Of a DNA stretch of 64,000 bases, positions 51,295 through 61,547 are shown piece after piece. Source of the DNA: Dermatophagoides farinae (Eukaryota; Arthropoda; Arachnida; Sarcoptiformes; Pyroglyphidae); the NCBI RefSeq assembly GCF_024713945.1, contig NW_027461514.1, positions 580,937 through 644,936 of the forward strand, given 5' to 3'. The number at the start of each line of letters is the position of its first letter. Within the stretch, counting starts at the first letter, position 1. The position numbers were made by a program, and so were the translations under genes. The notes under the pieces were generated by a model that made no database searches, was not told the DNA's origin, and saw nothing but the letters and a program-made list of their open reading frames with translations.

Positions 51295-52314
51295 ATGATG
51301 CCTCAAAAATATCTTAATGAAATCATCAACTACTATTTCAGTTGGCATCAAGTTTGGCAAGACTATTTTCCTCTTAAATATGTCAAGAAACTAACTAAAT
51401 CGTTATCTTCTGAAGTCATAAGTTTTTTGCTAGATGATGATATGCAAGTTGATGAAAAATTTACGCTATTTTATCCGAACAATTCAGTCCAAAATTTTTT
51501 TGAATCTATTTTCAATAAATTTCCTGAAACTAATTATACTAATATTCATAAATTTTATTATCAAATAGGTCCAATCAGCAGCTCTTTTTTTTATGACATC
51601 AAAGAACTTCCTTTACTACTTAAATCAAACATTGAACTTATTAATTTTTTAGAAAATCCTTATTTACATGATTTAGATAAAGATGTTTGCTGGGTTTTAA
51701 ATAAAAATAATCAGATAACAGAAGAACCATTGCTGCAACACTATTCTCGCGTTTCAATTGAACAGAGTTCATTCTCAGACAGTGATGATAAACATGAAGA
51801 AAAGATTACTATACCTCCTGAATATTTATATTTAGATTCGCAAAAAAAGAAAAATACAGTTTCCTTCATTGTGAAGGACAATTTATTTGACCTTGTTATT
51901 TATAAACTAGACAATAAATCAACTCCAGATGTATCTCAAACAACATGGAAGCTTTTTGTGTGTGAAAAAAAATTAATTTGTGCTTATTATAACCAACGAT
52001 ATTTTACAGACTCGAGATTAAGTACAGATAACATTCTAATAGATCAATTAATAAAAAAATTAGATGATTTTGTTGCAAAGCACATGCCCGCTACTTTCAA
52101 TAATGAAAAAGCTATTAAAACAATACTTCACTGTATGATTAAAATTTCAGGAACCAATAATATTGAAATTTTATTACAAAACGTCAGTCCTTGGACCGAA
52201 AAGCATCTTTTGCCTTTCAAGTCAGAAAATGAGCTTTTAGCATATGATAAAAATAATAACAAAATTCTTCTTCCGGGTGATAAAAACAACATTTATCAAC
52301 ATTTATTTACGTGA
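51295..52314 (+). CDS. CDC123/D123 family protein (eIF2 assembly), divergent
   Basis: A 339-residue single-exon protein matching the D123 fold order. It has the family entry (FSWHQVWQDYFPLKYVKKLTKSL, cf. FSAWYPxFRxxTIKSxxLPLP), SEVISFLLDDD and a central helix region. Then come LDKDVCWVLNKNN (cf. PRDAYWIAMNSSL), WKLFVCEKKLICAYYNQRYFT (cf. EFRCFVKENKLIGISQRDY) and LLQNVSPWTE (cf. LIDFNPFGE). CDC123 is an ATP-grasp-like chaperone that assembles the eIF2 trimer. Residues that bind ATP/Mg in the family, the Arg before FV and the Asp of the D-F-N-P motif, are not conserved here, so activity may differ. It is divergent from the TPR-Aha1 gene across 161 bp. Confidence 0.7.
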   Translation: MMPQKYLNEIINYYFSWHQVWQDYFPLKYVKKLTKSLSSEVISFLLDDDMQVDEKFTLFYPNNSVQNFFESIFNKFPETNYTNIHKFYYQIGPISSSFFYDIKELPLLLKSNIELINFLENPYLHDLDKDVCWVLNKNNQITEEPLLQHYSRVSIEQSSFSDSDDKHEEKITIPPEYLYLDSQKKKNTVSFIVKDNLFDLVIYKLDNKSTPDVSQTTWKLFVCEKKLICAYYNQRYFTDSRLSTDNILIDQLIKKLDDFVAKHMPATFNNEKAIKTILHCMIKISGTNNIEILLQNVSPWTEKHLLPFKSENELLAYDKNNNKILLPGDKNNIYQHLFT

Positions 52315-52506
52315 AGTAGCAATTTTGGTCGGTAAACAGAACCATCATTAGAAAAATTATCTAAGAATTAATTGATCATTTTTTTTTAGAAAATCATCAA
52401 ATTAAGGATTTACTCATTTTAAAAAATAAATTTTCAATGTTTGTCTGTATTGCAAAGACAACGTGAGTAAATATCGTTATTAATTTAATTCAAAAAGCAA
52501 TTAAAC

Positions 52507-54087
52507 ATGAACTATAATGGAAATCTAAAAGAATATGATTTTTCAGAGTTTGTAGGCAAAGTTGCATCTCGACGTAAATTGACGTATGAAATATACGATG
52601 AAAACAATATTGTAGAAGAATATGGTAAAATTGAAACTGATGATGAAAATGATGTTATACACTTGAATTCAAAACCTGTTAAATTGTCAATTAAGACTGA
52701 TCGTGATATCAATAATTTTTTAAACAAGTATCCAATGAGTTCCCGAATGTATTACAACACGTATACTTACAGAAAAATTTACAACAAACCCATAGCAAAC
52801 ACCATCTCTCCAAACGTAATAGACGATTTTTACTTAAATATATTGGACTGGAGTTCTACAGGTTTGCTTGCAGTTGCGACTACAACAGGTATCAGTTTAT
52901 TAAAACCTGATTTACAAAATTCTAATTACGAATCCATTAAAGATATTCCAGTCGTTGCTAATTTGAATAAAAATAAGCCCAAAGCAGGAACAAGGTTTGA
53001 TGATGAAGTTAACAGTAACTTTCCAGGATATACAAGTTGTAAATTTTATAAAGAAGGTAATTTACTAGCAGCTGGCTCTACTACAGGGGAAGTAGAATTA
53101 TGGGATTTGACAACAATGTCCATACTCTCACGCATTCACTCACACATTCAACGCGTAGGAGTAATTGATTGGTTGCCAGAAGAAGCCGGAACTTTGCTTT
53201 CAAGCGGCAGTCGGGATAAATCGATTTTTATTACTGATATTCGCAGTCCGGTTTACGTTGTAGAGTGGGCTCGTCACAAACAAGAGGTATGCGGTTTAAC
53301 ATGGAAGTCTATGACACCGCTTCTAAACTTTGAAAATAACGACATTCAGACTTCAACCAGGTTTAGTGAAGATGATCTGACTTCAAGCAAATTTAGCGAA
53401 GACGATCCATCTCTTTCCAATGGCGACGAAAACAATGATCATGGAGAAGAAAATAGTGTTGAAGAAAACATAAGAAATTTATGTGTTGATAACTTTAACA
53501 AAGCTAATTTTCAAGAAAAAATAAGCCTTGACAAAGCAAAGCAAAATTCTTTTAAAACACTACAAAAAGTTTGTGATCATTCGTTACAAAGTTGTGCTTA
53601 TAAACCATTGCTTGCTTCTGGTGGAAATGACAATAAAGTTTTCATTTGGGAACTTGGTTATAACATTCCAATACTACGTCTGAACGAACACACGGCTGCA
53701 GTTAAAGCTTTAACTTGGTCTCCTTTAAGCTATCCGCTACTGGCTACCGGTGGTGGCACTAACGATAGAACAATAAGAATATGGGACACAGTCCACCGAA
53801 CAGCCATAACAAACTGCGAAACACAAAGCCAAATATGTAACTTGCACTGGAGCAAAAAATCACTAGAGTTAATTAGTTCTCACGGCTATACTTTAAATCA
53901 GCTTAATGTTTGGGACTTCACTGTTTCTGGAGCTAGTAAGAATAATCTCAGATTGAGAAAATTGGAAACGATGATAGGGCACCGATGCAGAGCATTGTTC
54001 ATGTCCAGTTCCAAGGATGGAAATTATATTGCCTCGGGCTCAGGAGATGGAAATATACTTATATGGAGTCCATTTTACGAAGGTTGA
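52507..54087 (+). CDS. APC/C activator of the Cdc20/Cdh1 family
   Basis: A 526-residue WD40 protein. The signature entry DDFYLNILDWSSTGLLAVATTTGISL is followed by the typical propeller: GYTSCKFYKEGNLLAAGSTTGEVELWDL, GTLLSSGSRDKSIFITDIRS, HKQEVCGLTW, LLASGGNDNKVFIWE, EHTAAVKALTWSP, LLATGGGTNDRTIRIWDT, SQICNLHWSK, SSHGY-LNQLNVWDF and ASGSGDGNILIWSP. Cdc20/Cdh1 brings substrates to the anaphase-promoting complex. An acidic, Ser-rich insert of about 90 residues (with FSEDDLTSS/FSEDDPSLS) sits between the VCGLTW strand and LLASGGND. A canonical C-box (DRFIPxR) is not visible, and the protein ends FYEG without the C-terminal Ile-Arg tail. Confidence 0.9.
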   Translation: MNYNGNLKEYDFSEFVGKVASRRKLTYEIYDENNIVEEYGKIETDDENDVIHLNSKPVKLSIKTDRDINNFLNKYPMSSRMYYNTYTYRKIYNKPIANTISPNVIDDFYLNILDWSSTGLLAVATTTGISLLKPDLQNSNYESIKDIPVVANLNKNKPKAGTRFDDEVNSNFPGYTSCKFYKEGNLLAAGSTTGEVELWDLTTMSILSRIHSHIQRVGVIDWLPEEAGTLLSSGSRDKSIFITDIRSPVYVVEWARHKQEVCGLTWKSMTPLLNFENNDIQTSTRFSEDDLTSSKFSEDDPSLSNGDENNDHGEENSVEENIRNLCVDNFNKANFQEKISLDKAKQNSFKTLQKVCDHSLQSCAYKPLLASGGNDNKVFIWELGYNIPILRLNEHTAAVKALTWSPLSYPLLATGGGTNDRTIRIWDTVHRTAITNCETQSQICNLHWSKKSLELISSHGYTLNQLNVWDFTVSGASKNNLRLRKLETMIGHRCRALFMSSSKDGNYIASGSGDGNILIWSPFYEG

Positions 54088-54260
54088 AATTATTACAGTG
54101 GAGGTAAATTTAAACATAGGATATGTCAAATTGAAAAAGAATTACGTGTAAATCTTACTAGTGACAACTTTATTAAGAAATAAATTAAATCAATAAAATA
54201 TTAAACTTATCAAGTATATTTGCCTTCCCATTTAAACAAATATGAGTGTTGGCTTAAATT

Positions 54261-56369
54261 ATGCAAATTGCAGAACAGTTGAACGCATTCAATAAATTAG
54301 TAGATTCAAAATCAGAGTCATTCACCGAAGTAGAGAAATTGTACAGCGTTTTCCCCAGTAGTGTAAGTCCTACTAAAAAATAATTTCAGCTGCAAGTATG
54401 TGAAAAATACGCTAATTTCCTTAGTTTCGAAAAGCAATTGGATTTTTTCTTCGAAAAAGCCACCGAACTTCATTCGTCTCGTTTATGGCTAAGATACTTT
54501 GAATTGTTGTTTCAGGCCAAGCCAGGATGGGAAGCAATGTTAACCCAGCTTGAACAGGCAATCAATCAAGTTGGCTATGACATCAATTCCGCTAGTTTGT
54601 GGCACTTGTACTTTGAAGTTTTAGTTTATCTGCGTAAAAAATACGTAGAACTGCAAACCACAGAACTAAATTGCATGAACACTGAGGAAAAGATCGACAC
54701 TACTACTTTTAGTCCTTTAATCAACATTGAAAGCACTTTCGAACCGTACAGCAAGCGATGTAAGCTGTTCGCTCATGAATACAAAGATGTTTACCAGGAA
54801 GCAAACATGCATTTTGACGACGAAAACTGGGCAAACTATGCTTTCGAAAATCCGATTGTTTTACCCAACTCAAGCGTAAATTTAGAACTGCTGAAGTCCC
54901 CTGAATATTCGGCTTTAAGCAACTTATACAACAAAGGTTATTTAACTATGGAAAAATACAAACATTACTTACGTTTTTTAGCGCTTACGCCAATTAAAAA
55001 CGTTCACAATTTGATCGAGGTGGTCCGACAATTCGAAGATAATTGCTCTCCATCGTTTGTCGAGTCGATCAAAATAGTTGAAGACATCAAATCTAACATT
55101 GATGATTTTTATCCAGCCTTTATTTATGAATATTTGCCTGCTCCTGTTCTTGAGCAATTCAACGATCAGCTCATTAACGAGTGGATAAAACTGCTATTGC
55201 GAGAAATTGACGATCACTTACACCTAAAAGAACATGCTTCGACGATTTATTACAAACGAATAGAATTTTTTCTAAACCTAGCCTTGGCGCAACACAAGCA
55301 CTCTCCAGACTTACAATTTTTAGCCATACAACTTAAATTTCAGAGAAACGAACTTGAAAAAGGTGTAGCTGAACTGGAAAGGTTCAACGAAACTGCTTAC
55401 TTGTCTTCAGATTATTTATCAGTGCTTTTGTTGTCCGATGCCTACGAGTTTATTTTAGGAGACGAAGTCAAAGCAATCAATTTGGTATCAGATTACTTCG
55501 ATCGCTTGCTTAAAAGTGACAGAAGTAATTTGTGTTTTTCAGTGTTTGTTTTTCATTGTTTAATTCGCATACTGCGCATACTGGGGCCGAACTTGTTTTT
55601 TCAAACTCTGATAAACATCTTGACGCAAACTGACTTTGCCAGAAATCTGGACTCACTGTTTTATTTAGCGATAGCCAATATTTTTCAAAAGCACAAAGAA
55701 AATCCGGAAAGTACATTCATTTCCGAGTTTCAAGCCACAACAGGTTTAACACTCCACGAGCTATACGCGTTAATGTATGAGCTTGACAAACAAGACTACC
55801 GATTGCTGCTTCTGGCGAGAGAAGGTGTTTTTATAAAGGTTCCAGATTACATTACTACTTACGAAATTCAAAAAAACAGCAAAGAAAACGACAATTACGT
55901 TGAAACTGAGTTGAAGGTTAAATCTGCGCAACAAGTGTACTATACGTCGACAAATTCGCGAGAGCTCCAAATGTGGTACAAAAAACGAAACCCTGGACAC
56001 ATTTTGTTAACCGCTGACGGCAGAAGTGACTATCGCTCTTTTGTACACTTTTACACCAACATACCAACAGTGTATCCAATCGACAGCGCGCAGCACGAAC
56101 ACAAAAACCTCAAAATTAAGTATGAGTCCCTCTACAGCATTTCACTTCATCTGCACGATTTGATGAGCATTATACGCTCGAACCAAAACTTCAATAAGGC
56201 AGAAGACTTGATAAATAACTTACTAACCACTTGCAAAGCGTTCCTCACAGAAGAATCGATTGAACAACTAGAAAAACTCAAAGACAACGATGAATTTTTG
56301 CAGAAATTGAACTTCTGGATCAAACTGAAAAACATGCCTGCGATAGAGAATTCTAAAAATAGCAAATGA
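54261..56369 (+). CDS. CSTF3: Cleavage stimulation factor CstF-77/Rna14
   Basis: A HAT-repeat scaffold of the pre-mRNA 3'-end cleavage machinery. Exon 1 is 54261-54362 (34 codons), the intron is 54363-54389 (27 nt, phase 0) and exon 2 is 54390-56369, for 693 residues. The intron is compact and classical: GTAAGT, branch site TACTAA, then TTTCAG, with an in-frame TAA. Joining gives VEKLYSVFPSSLQVCEKYANFLSFEK, the Rna14 opening (FP-S-x-x-x-W-x-x-Y). It continues with SSRLWLRYFELL and LEQAINQVGYDINSASLWHLYFEVL, as in the family's second and third HATs. The remainder is divergent but helical and about the right length. The stop lies 3 bp from the stop of POLD1 on the opposite strand. Confidence 0.8.
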
Positions 56370-56372
56370 TTC

Positions 56373-59300
56373 TCACCACTGCAGCTCGTCTTTTGTTTTT
56401 ATTTGTTCAGTAAATTCGCTGTAAATTTTCTCGCAAGCGCGTTTAACATTAATTCTTTGGTAGAACACGGAACAATCTTTGTTAGAACAGGGGAGTTCGT
56501 TCAAATAGGTGCCTTGACATTCTTGACACCTACTCCATATTATACTGTACAGCTTCTGTAGCTTTGCAAACTCCAAAGAGCGTTGTTCCAATATTTTCTT
56601 ACAGTCGTTCACGCTGCAAGAATCGCAAAACAAACCTGCATCTATACTTTGCTTGCAGTTCAAGCACCTGTAGTTCTTAGTCACAAACCCAGCGAGCGGG
56701 CCTCGGTTTACTGTGTTTATTTTTTTAGAAAGAGTGTGTTCTCCTTTGAAAACAAAGTTGACCAACTTTGGGTCGATCTCTTCCAGAACTCTACCAACAG
56801 CTTTTTTCAACGCGTCCAAGTAGTGCTCAATGTTAAGCGGAATGTCGTGTTCCAATACATAGAGCGGATCTTCTGCAAGCTGGTACAGAGGAGTCGATTT
56901 TGGGCCGGCGACAATAACGTAGTAGACTCTCTCTCCAATATGTGGCGCCGTTGAAGAGTCGCGTTCGGCCATTTTTCTAGCTACCTCGCTTTGTGGCAGC
57001 AAAGTTTTGTATTCGCTTTTGGAAAGTGTTTTTGAAACTACAAGGTCGCTGATATCGATTTTTCCATTCAACAGATCCCTGACCATTTTACAAATAAACT
57101 TGACGGCTTCATCCAAACTTTCTTTCATTAACAAAATGTCTAAAAAACCCTGCAAAGTTTTTTGCACGTAACAACAAAAATCTCTTCTAACGGTTTCAAT
57201 ACCTTTACATTCCAACTTGTTGTGTTTATCGCTCGACGTCCATTTCAAACCTGCGTAACGCTTTTTATTCAGCAAAAGGAACGGTTTGAACACTTTTTCA
57301 AATTCCAAAAATATCGGCTTGGGGAATTCTTTGGAAACCATCAAGCTGATTTCATTACCGTAGTCAATGGTCTCTTGGATGGTTGCAAACCCAAAATTGA
57401 TCATGACGGAATCCGTATCTCCATACACAACTACGGGCTTTTTGTTTAGTTCTTGTTGTATTTTTTCATTTTCTTCCACAAAAGTTTTGGTATGTTGGAT
57501 CATTTGGCGTCCATACGACGTGACAGACTCTGATAATGCCAAACAGGGCAAGTGTCCAGTGTTCGCCGACCCTGTATACCCGTATACACTGTTTGCAGAC
57601 AGTTTCAACGCTAGTTGTATACCGTTTAATATCATTTTTTTGAAGTTGTCAGTAACATTTTTCATTTGCGACTTTACTTTTTTGCGCTCGTCTAATAATT
57701 TTTTCAGAATTGCAGGCAAAACGCCAAGCTTTACGTGTGGCTTGACGTAGTATTCATTATTGGGGGCAAGATTGTAGTCGTTGGCGTTCATTTGGACCAG
57801 CTCGGCTCGATCTTTCACAAGCGTGGAATAACAAATGTTGTACGCAATCATGATGGAAGGGTACAAGCTGGCGAAATCCAAGACACAAATTGGCTCCGAG
57901 TATAGTCCTTTCAGCGGTTCTAATACGGTGGCTCCTTCGTACTGATCGGTATTATTAAAGTTCTTTCTTGGCATGTAAGGTATCAGAACCTTAACATTGT
58001 TGCATTCACGCATCAACTGCATGGTTACCTTAAGTTGCTGACCCCGCACAAGCATAATTGACAAAGGCACATTTGTAACTTTCGAAATTGATAATTGATT
58101 GACAATCAAGTTCAGTACTCGTATCAACTCAAACGTTAAAAAACTGTCGTGAAGACAGTATGTGGCGATTCTTTTGCGGCTGTCGCTATCTTTTAAAAAC
58201 AAATCAAGCATATACGAATAATGTACGTCTTCTTTTTGCGAACCCAAAAAAGTATACGACACGGAGTTTAGGCTGTAACTTTTCAACTTGAATTCTCTTC
58301 TGATAGTTTCATAAACGTCAAAGGTGACTCTTCCAGGTATAGAAACTTCTTTTGTTTCTATTGTTCCCGTAACCTTGGTCGTAATTTTGCTGTTTTTCGC
58401 ATAACAGCTGATATCCAAGATTCGCCCTATAGATTGGGTTTGCTTCATACCTAGAACGCTGCCTCTCGTAAAAATGTAATACAAATCAAAGTTCAAAATA
58501 TTGTACCCAGAAATAATGTCGGGATCTATAATGTTCACAAAGTCAGAGAAAGCTGCTAACAAAGTTTTTTCATTTTCAAACGTATACAAAAGCACACCAG
58601 GAATGGACCTACACGTGTTTAAAACAAATAAACCTTTTATTAAAATTTCCGATACAGAAGAAATTATAAAGCTAATTTGAATTATCGGGGAAGTTTCTGG
58701 CATTGGAAAAGTATTTTTTTCGTAACTAACACATTCTATGTCGTGTGTCATAATAAGAAGGTTTTCAGGAAGAGTTTGAATTTCTTCGCAGTAATGAATA
58801 TCTTTTTCATCACAGAAACACTCTAGATCGCATCGAGATAAACGTTTTTCAGTGGGAACAACTTCATAGTTCGACAAATACGCAAACGCAGACGGCTTCA
58901 ACCGCGTATCTGTTAGCCAAGTCAGAGCGTAATTAACTGTGCAATTGAATAAAGTAAACGGGATGTTGATTTTGACGTCATTGGTTACAAAAGAAAATAC
59001 TTTGTCAGCGCTTGATCGCGCAGTGGATCGCCATTTAGTAGATGTGAAACTTATTTTTAAATAGTAGTCATCAGCTTTGGCTGTAGGTGAATGATACATA
59101 ATGTTTTCTCCTTCAACGAAAGTGATGCTTGTTATTACTTTCTCTTGTCCTGCAGAAGACTGTGAAGTTAAGAAAGCATTCAGCTGCTCGAGGAACTTTG
59201 CTTCCATAGTTTTATCACTCAGTAGTTCATGAACTTCCTTCGATAGCTTTAAAATAACATAAGGAGAATAAGTTTTTATCCGCAGAAATACCGACCTAAA

Positions 59301-59660
59301 CGCCGAATTGTTAGCATAAATAATACCATATATCCATATCAACCCGTAATTTTCTAATTCTGAATCTGCTTCAATAATATCCAATAAATATAAGTGTGTA
59401 TAATTTTTGTGAATTTCACATGGATTGCTCGAAATACATAAAGAAGCTATAAGAGATTTTTTCAACTTTTTGAAAGAGCTAATTAACTCGTAATAAGATT
59501 TGTTTATGCCAACTAATTCGTTTATACTTGTTTTATCGTGTTGTGACAAAATATTAACAGATTCATCCGAGTCGTTGGCTAGTAGTATGTTTTGTATTTC
59601 TTTATCATTTAGTGACTCATATTTGTCTGCTATGTAAAAATAATTGCTATAATCAGACAT
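56373..59660 (-). CDS. POLD1: DNA polymerase delta catalytic subunit
   Basis: A 1,095-residue B-family replicative polymerase for the lagging strand. Proofreading motifs are Exo I HDIECVSYE (about residue 305), Exo II YNILNFDLYYI and Exo III YCLHDSFLTFEL. Polymerase motifs are A (LDFASLYPSIMIAYNICYS, about 595), B (KLSANSVYGYTG) and C (VYGDTDSVMI, about 745), followed by KKRYAG. The C-terminus has two cysteine modules: CysA (CLNCKQ...CDSC, about 1000) and CysB (CQECQGTYLNELPCSNKDC, about 1045). CysB is the site of the iron-sulphur cluster and B-subunit binding in the family. All catalytic acids are present. There is no intron. Length matches yeast Pol3 (1,097). Confidence 0.97.
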   Translation of the reverse strand: MSDYSNYFYIADKYESLNDKEIQNILLANDSDESVNILSQHDKTSINELVGINKSYYELISSFKKLKKSLIASLCISSNPCEIHKNYTHLYLLDIIEADSELENYGLIWIYGIIYANNSAFRSVFLRIKTYSPYVILKLSKEVHELLSDKTMEAKFLEQLNAFLTSQSSAGQEKVITSITFVEGENIMYHSPTAKADDYYLKISFTSTKWRSTARSSADKVFSFVTNDVKINIPFTLFNCTVNYALTWLTDTRLKPSAFAYLSNYEVVPTEKRLSRCDLECFCDEKDIHYCEEIQTLPENLLIMTHDIECVSYEKNTFPMPETSPIIQISFIISSVSEILIKGLFVLNTCRSIPGVLLYTFENEKTLLAAFSDFVNIIDPDIISGYNILNFDLYYIFTRGSVLGMKQTQSIGRILDISCYAKNSKITTKVTGTIETKEVSIPGRVTFDVYETIRREFKLKSYSLNSVSYTFLGSQKEDVHYSYMLDLFLKDSDSRKRIATYCLHDSFLTFELIRVLNLIVNQLSISKVTNVPLSIMLVRGQQLKVTMQLMRECNNVKVLIPYMPRKNFNNTDQYEGATVLEPLKGLYSEPICVLDFASLYPSIMIAYNICYSTLVKDRAELVQMNANDYNLAPNNEYYVKPHVKLGVLPAILKKLLDERKKVKSQMKNVTDNFKKMILNGIQLALKLSANSVYGYTGSANTGHLPCLALSESVTSYGRQMIQHTKTFVEENEKIQQELNKKPVVVYGDTDSVMINFGFATIQETIDYGNEISLMVSKEFPKPIFLEFEKVFKPFLLLNKKRYAGLKWTSSDKHNKLECKGIETVRRDFCCYVQKTLQGFLDILLMKESLDEAVKFICKMVRDLLNGKIDISDLVVSKTLSKSEYKTLLPQSEVARKMAERDSSTAPHIGERVYYVIVAGPKSTPLYQLAEDPLYVLEHDIPLNIEHYLDALKKAVGRVLEEIDPKLVNFVFKGEHTLSKKINTVNRGPLAGFVTKNYRCLNCKQSIDAGLFCDSCSVNDCKKILEQRSLEFAKLQKLYSIIWSRCQECQGTYLNELPCSNKDCSVFYQRINVKRACEKIYSEFTEQIKTKDELQW

Positions 59661-59774
59661 TTTATCGTATCACAAAATGCAACAACATACCAAAACAACA
59701 GTTTCAGTTGTCAAGCTTATTATTAATTAGTTAAATTTTCTTAATATTTTGTAAATCATCAAGAGCTTTAAATT

Positions 59775-61055
59775 TCATAAATCGGTACAAATAATTTTCT
59801 TTTTATTCGTTGGATTAAATGTTGAGTTTCTAAATATAATTTTACAACTATCTAAATTATAACAGCTTTCTTTACTAGCAGCTGTCACTTTTTTGTTTTG
59901 TTCTAAAACGTTATTGATTACTATACAAGTTGTTTTGAAAAACAAGTATATTTTAGAATTGTAAATGTCGTTGTGTATTCCTCGAATGATCGTGTAAAAC
60001 TTATAAGTATTCGTTTCTTTAACTTTATTTGAATGTTTTTTTGTTATGTAGTTTGAACATGAATATCTATTATTGCTTTTATGGCGTAATTTAGTTAGTG
60101 AACGATAATTGATTAACTTATTGTTGTTATATTCAATAAATTGTTTTACATAATCACTTACTGTTATCGAATCAAAAGTAATTTTGTTATTACTATTAGA
60201 ATCTTTGAAAGACTCTCTGGTCCTTTCTGTCGTTAGAGCAAAATTAGAAGATGATAATTCGACCAACGCATTTGACCTAAAATATTTATTTATTTGTAGT
60301 TTAGTATCATGTGTTCCAATTTTATGGATTTTATTATTTTCGTTCATTGATGAAGTAATTAAAAAACTACTTATATCTAATTTTTTTATATTTTCATCTT
60401 TGCCTTCGATAGTTGCATTTTTTAAAGCTTCGTTACAAGAAAAATAAATTGAACGAGAATCAATAACTTGCTCGACGTTGGAATGTGCAGAAGCACCTGT
60501 AAAAATATTATCCTTTCTGCAAAAGTTATTTGGTTGAACAGAATCTTCAGTAGTTTTTTTGCTTGTGTCGATATCATAAATAGTTTGTAGTTTAGAAAGA
60601 AAATCGTTGTTTATACTATTTAATTTATTGTACTCGTTTAACGTTGAATGACTGTTTATCTTGTTATCAGCAAAAGGAAAGTTATTGGGTTGTTGATTTA
60701 AAAAATGTTGATGATGATTAGAACATATAGATATAATACTTGTTAAATTAAAAACTAACGGACTTAGTTCAGATCGTATGCTAAATTCAAGATTACAAAT
60801 TGAAGAGAACAAATAAATTATTGCTTCATAATAAGTGTTGCATATTTTCGTCACAAAAATATCTATATCATCGAGTAAGTAGGTTATTATTATTCTTTTA
60901 TTTGTTTTGTTGAAGTTTAAGTTAAAGCAAAAAGGATAAGAATTTGGTTTTTTAAAATCATTGATTATTTTTATTCCTAGTTCTTCCATTTTACATTCAG
61001 TTTTAAGAGCTTGTTGAATGAATTTCTCTTCACATTCATTGCAAAGAATCCTCAT
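59775..61055 (-). CDS. Unknown Asn-rich protein
   Basis: A 426-residue single-exon frame from ATG 61055 (the preceding TTG codons are not starts). The N-terminal ~110 residues seem folded (MRILCNECEEKFIQQAL, RIIITYLLDDIDIFVTKICNTYYEAIIYLFS). Together with a conserved-looking basic C-terminal third (KFYTIIRGIHNDIYNSKIYLFFKTTCIVI), they flank an Asn/Ser-rich disordered middle. The CNEC pair at the start could be half of a zinc site. No family is recognised. It lies 114 bp upstream of POLD1's start, in tandem. Confidence 0.6.
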   Translation of the reverse strand: MRILCNECEEKFIQQALKTECKMEELGIKIINDFKKPNSYPFCFNLNFNKTNKRIIITYLLDDIDIFVTKICNTYYEAIIYLFSSICNLEFSIRSELSPLVFNLTSIISICSNHHQHFLNQQPNNFPFADNKINSHSTLNEYNKLNSINNDFLSKLQTIYDIDTSKKTTEDSVQPNNFCRKDNIFTGASAHSNVEQVIDSRSIYFSCNEALKNATIEGKDENIKKLDISSFLITSSMNENNKIHKIGTHDTKLQINKYFRSNALVELSSSNFALTTERTRESFKDSNSNNKITFDSITVSDYVKQFIEYNNNKLINYRSLTKLRHKSNNRYSCSNYITKKHSNKVKETNTYKFYTIIRGIHNDIYNSKIYLFFKTTCIVINNVLEQNKKVTAASKESCYNLDSCKIIFRNSTFNPTNKKKIICTDL

Positions 61056-61476
61056 AGTCAAACTTTCTGTTTTAGATAATTGCGAGTTTTATCACTGAAA
61101 ATCTATATTTTATATACATATACACACAAACTAATATAGGGTAATAAAAATAAAACGATTCTGTACTTCTAATCCTGACCAAAAAATTTGAATCGATTCA
61201 TTATATGATATTGTAGCCGATCATGTCCAAAAATTAAAATAAATTTTCTTTACAGGATTGTTGTCAATTTTGTGTTATATTGAACATTTTGTTGCTGAGT
61301 AAAATAAAAGAAATGATTATAAAAAATATTACTATTACAAACGTTAATTAAAATTAGAATCCTTCCGCAGATTTAAATTTAGAATTACTATTATAGCTTA
61401 TTATCAACTATAAGCCACAGTTGTAATAAATTTAACTCTATTCACTAATGTGATACGAATGAAATTAAATAATAAA
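61056..61476. other. 421-bp AT-rich spacer, nothing recognised
   Basis: Poly-A/T-rich sequence between an unknown gene and tRNA-Glu. No frame, tRNA or snRNA hallmark is visible. It should hold the upstream gene's promoter. Confidence 0.6.
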
Positions 61477-61547
61477 TTCCACTGCGGGGAATCGAACCCC
61501 GGTCGTATGAGTGAAAGTCACATATCCTGCCACTAGACTACAGTGGA
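61477..61547 (-). tRNA. tRNA-Glu (TTC), copy 1
   Basis: Minus-strand cloverleaf with acceptor TCCACTG/CAGTGGA and discriminator A. The anticodon stem TGTGA/TCATA encloses loop CTTTCAC, giving anticodon TTC. The T-arm is CGGGGTTCGATTCCCCG. There is no intron. It is nearly identical to the copy at 62043-62113. Confidence 0.97.
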
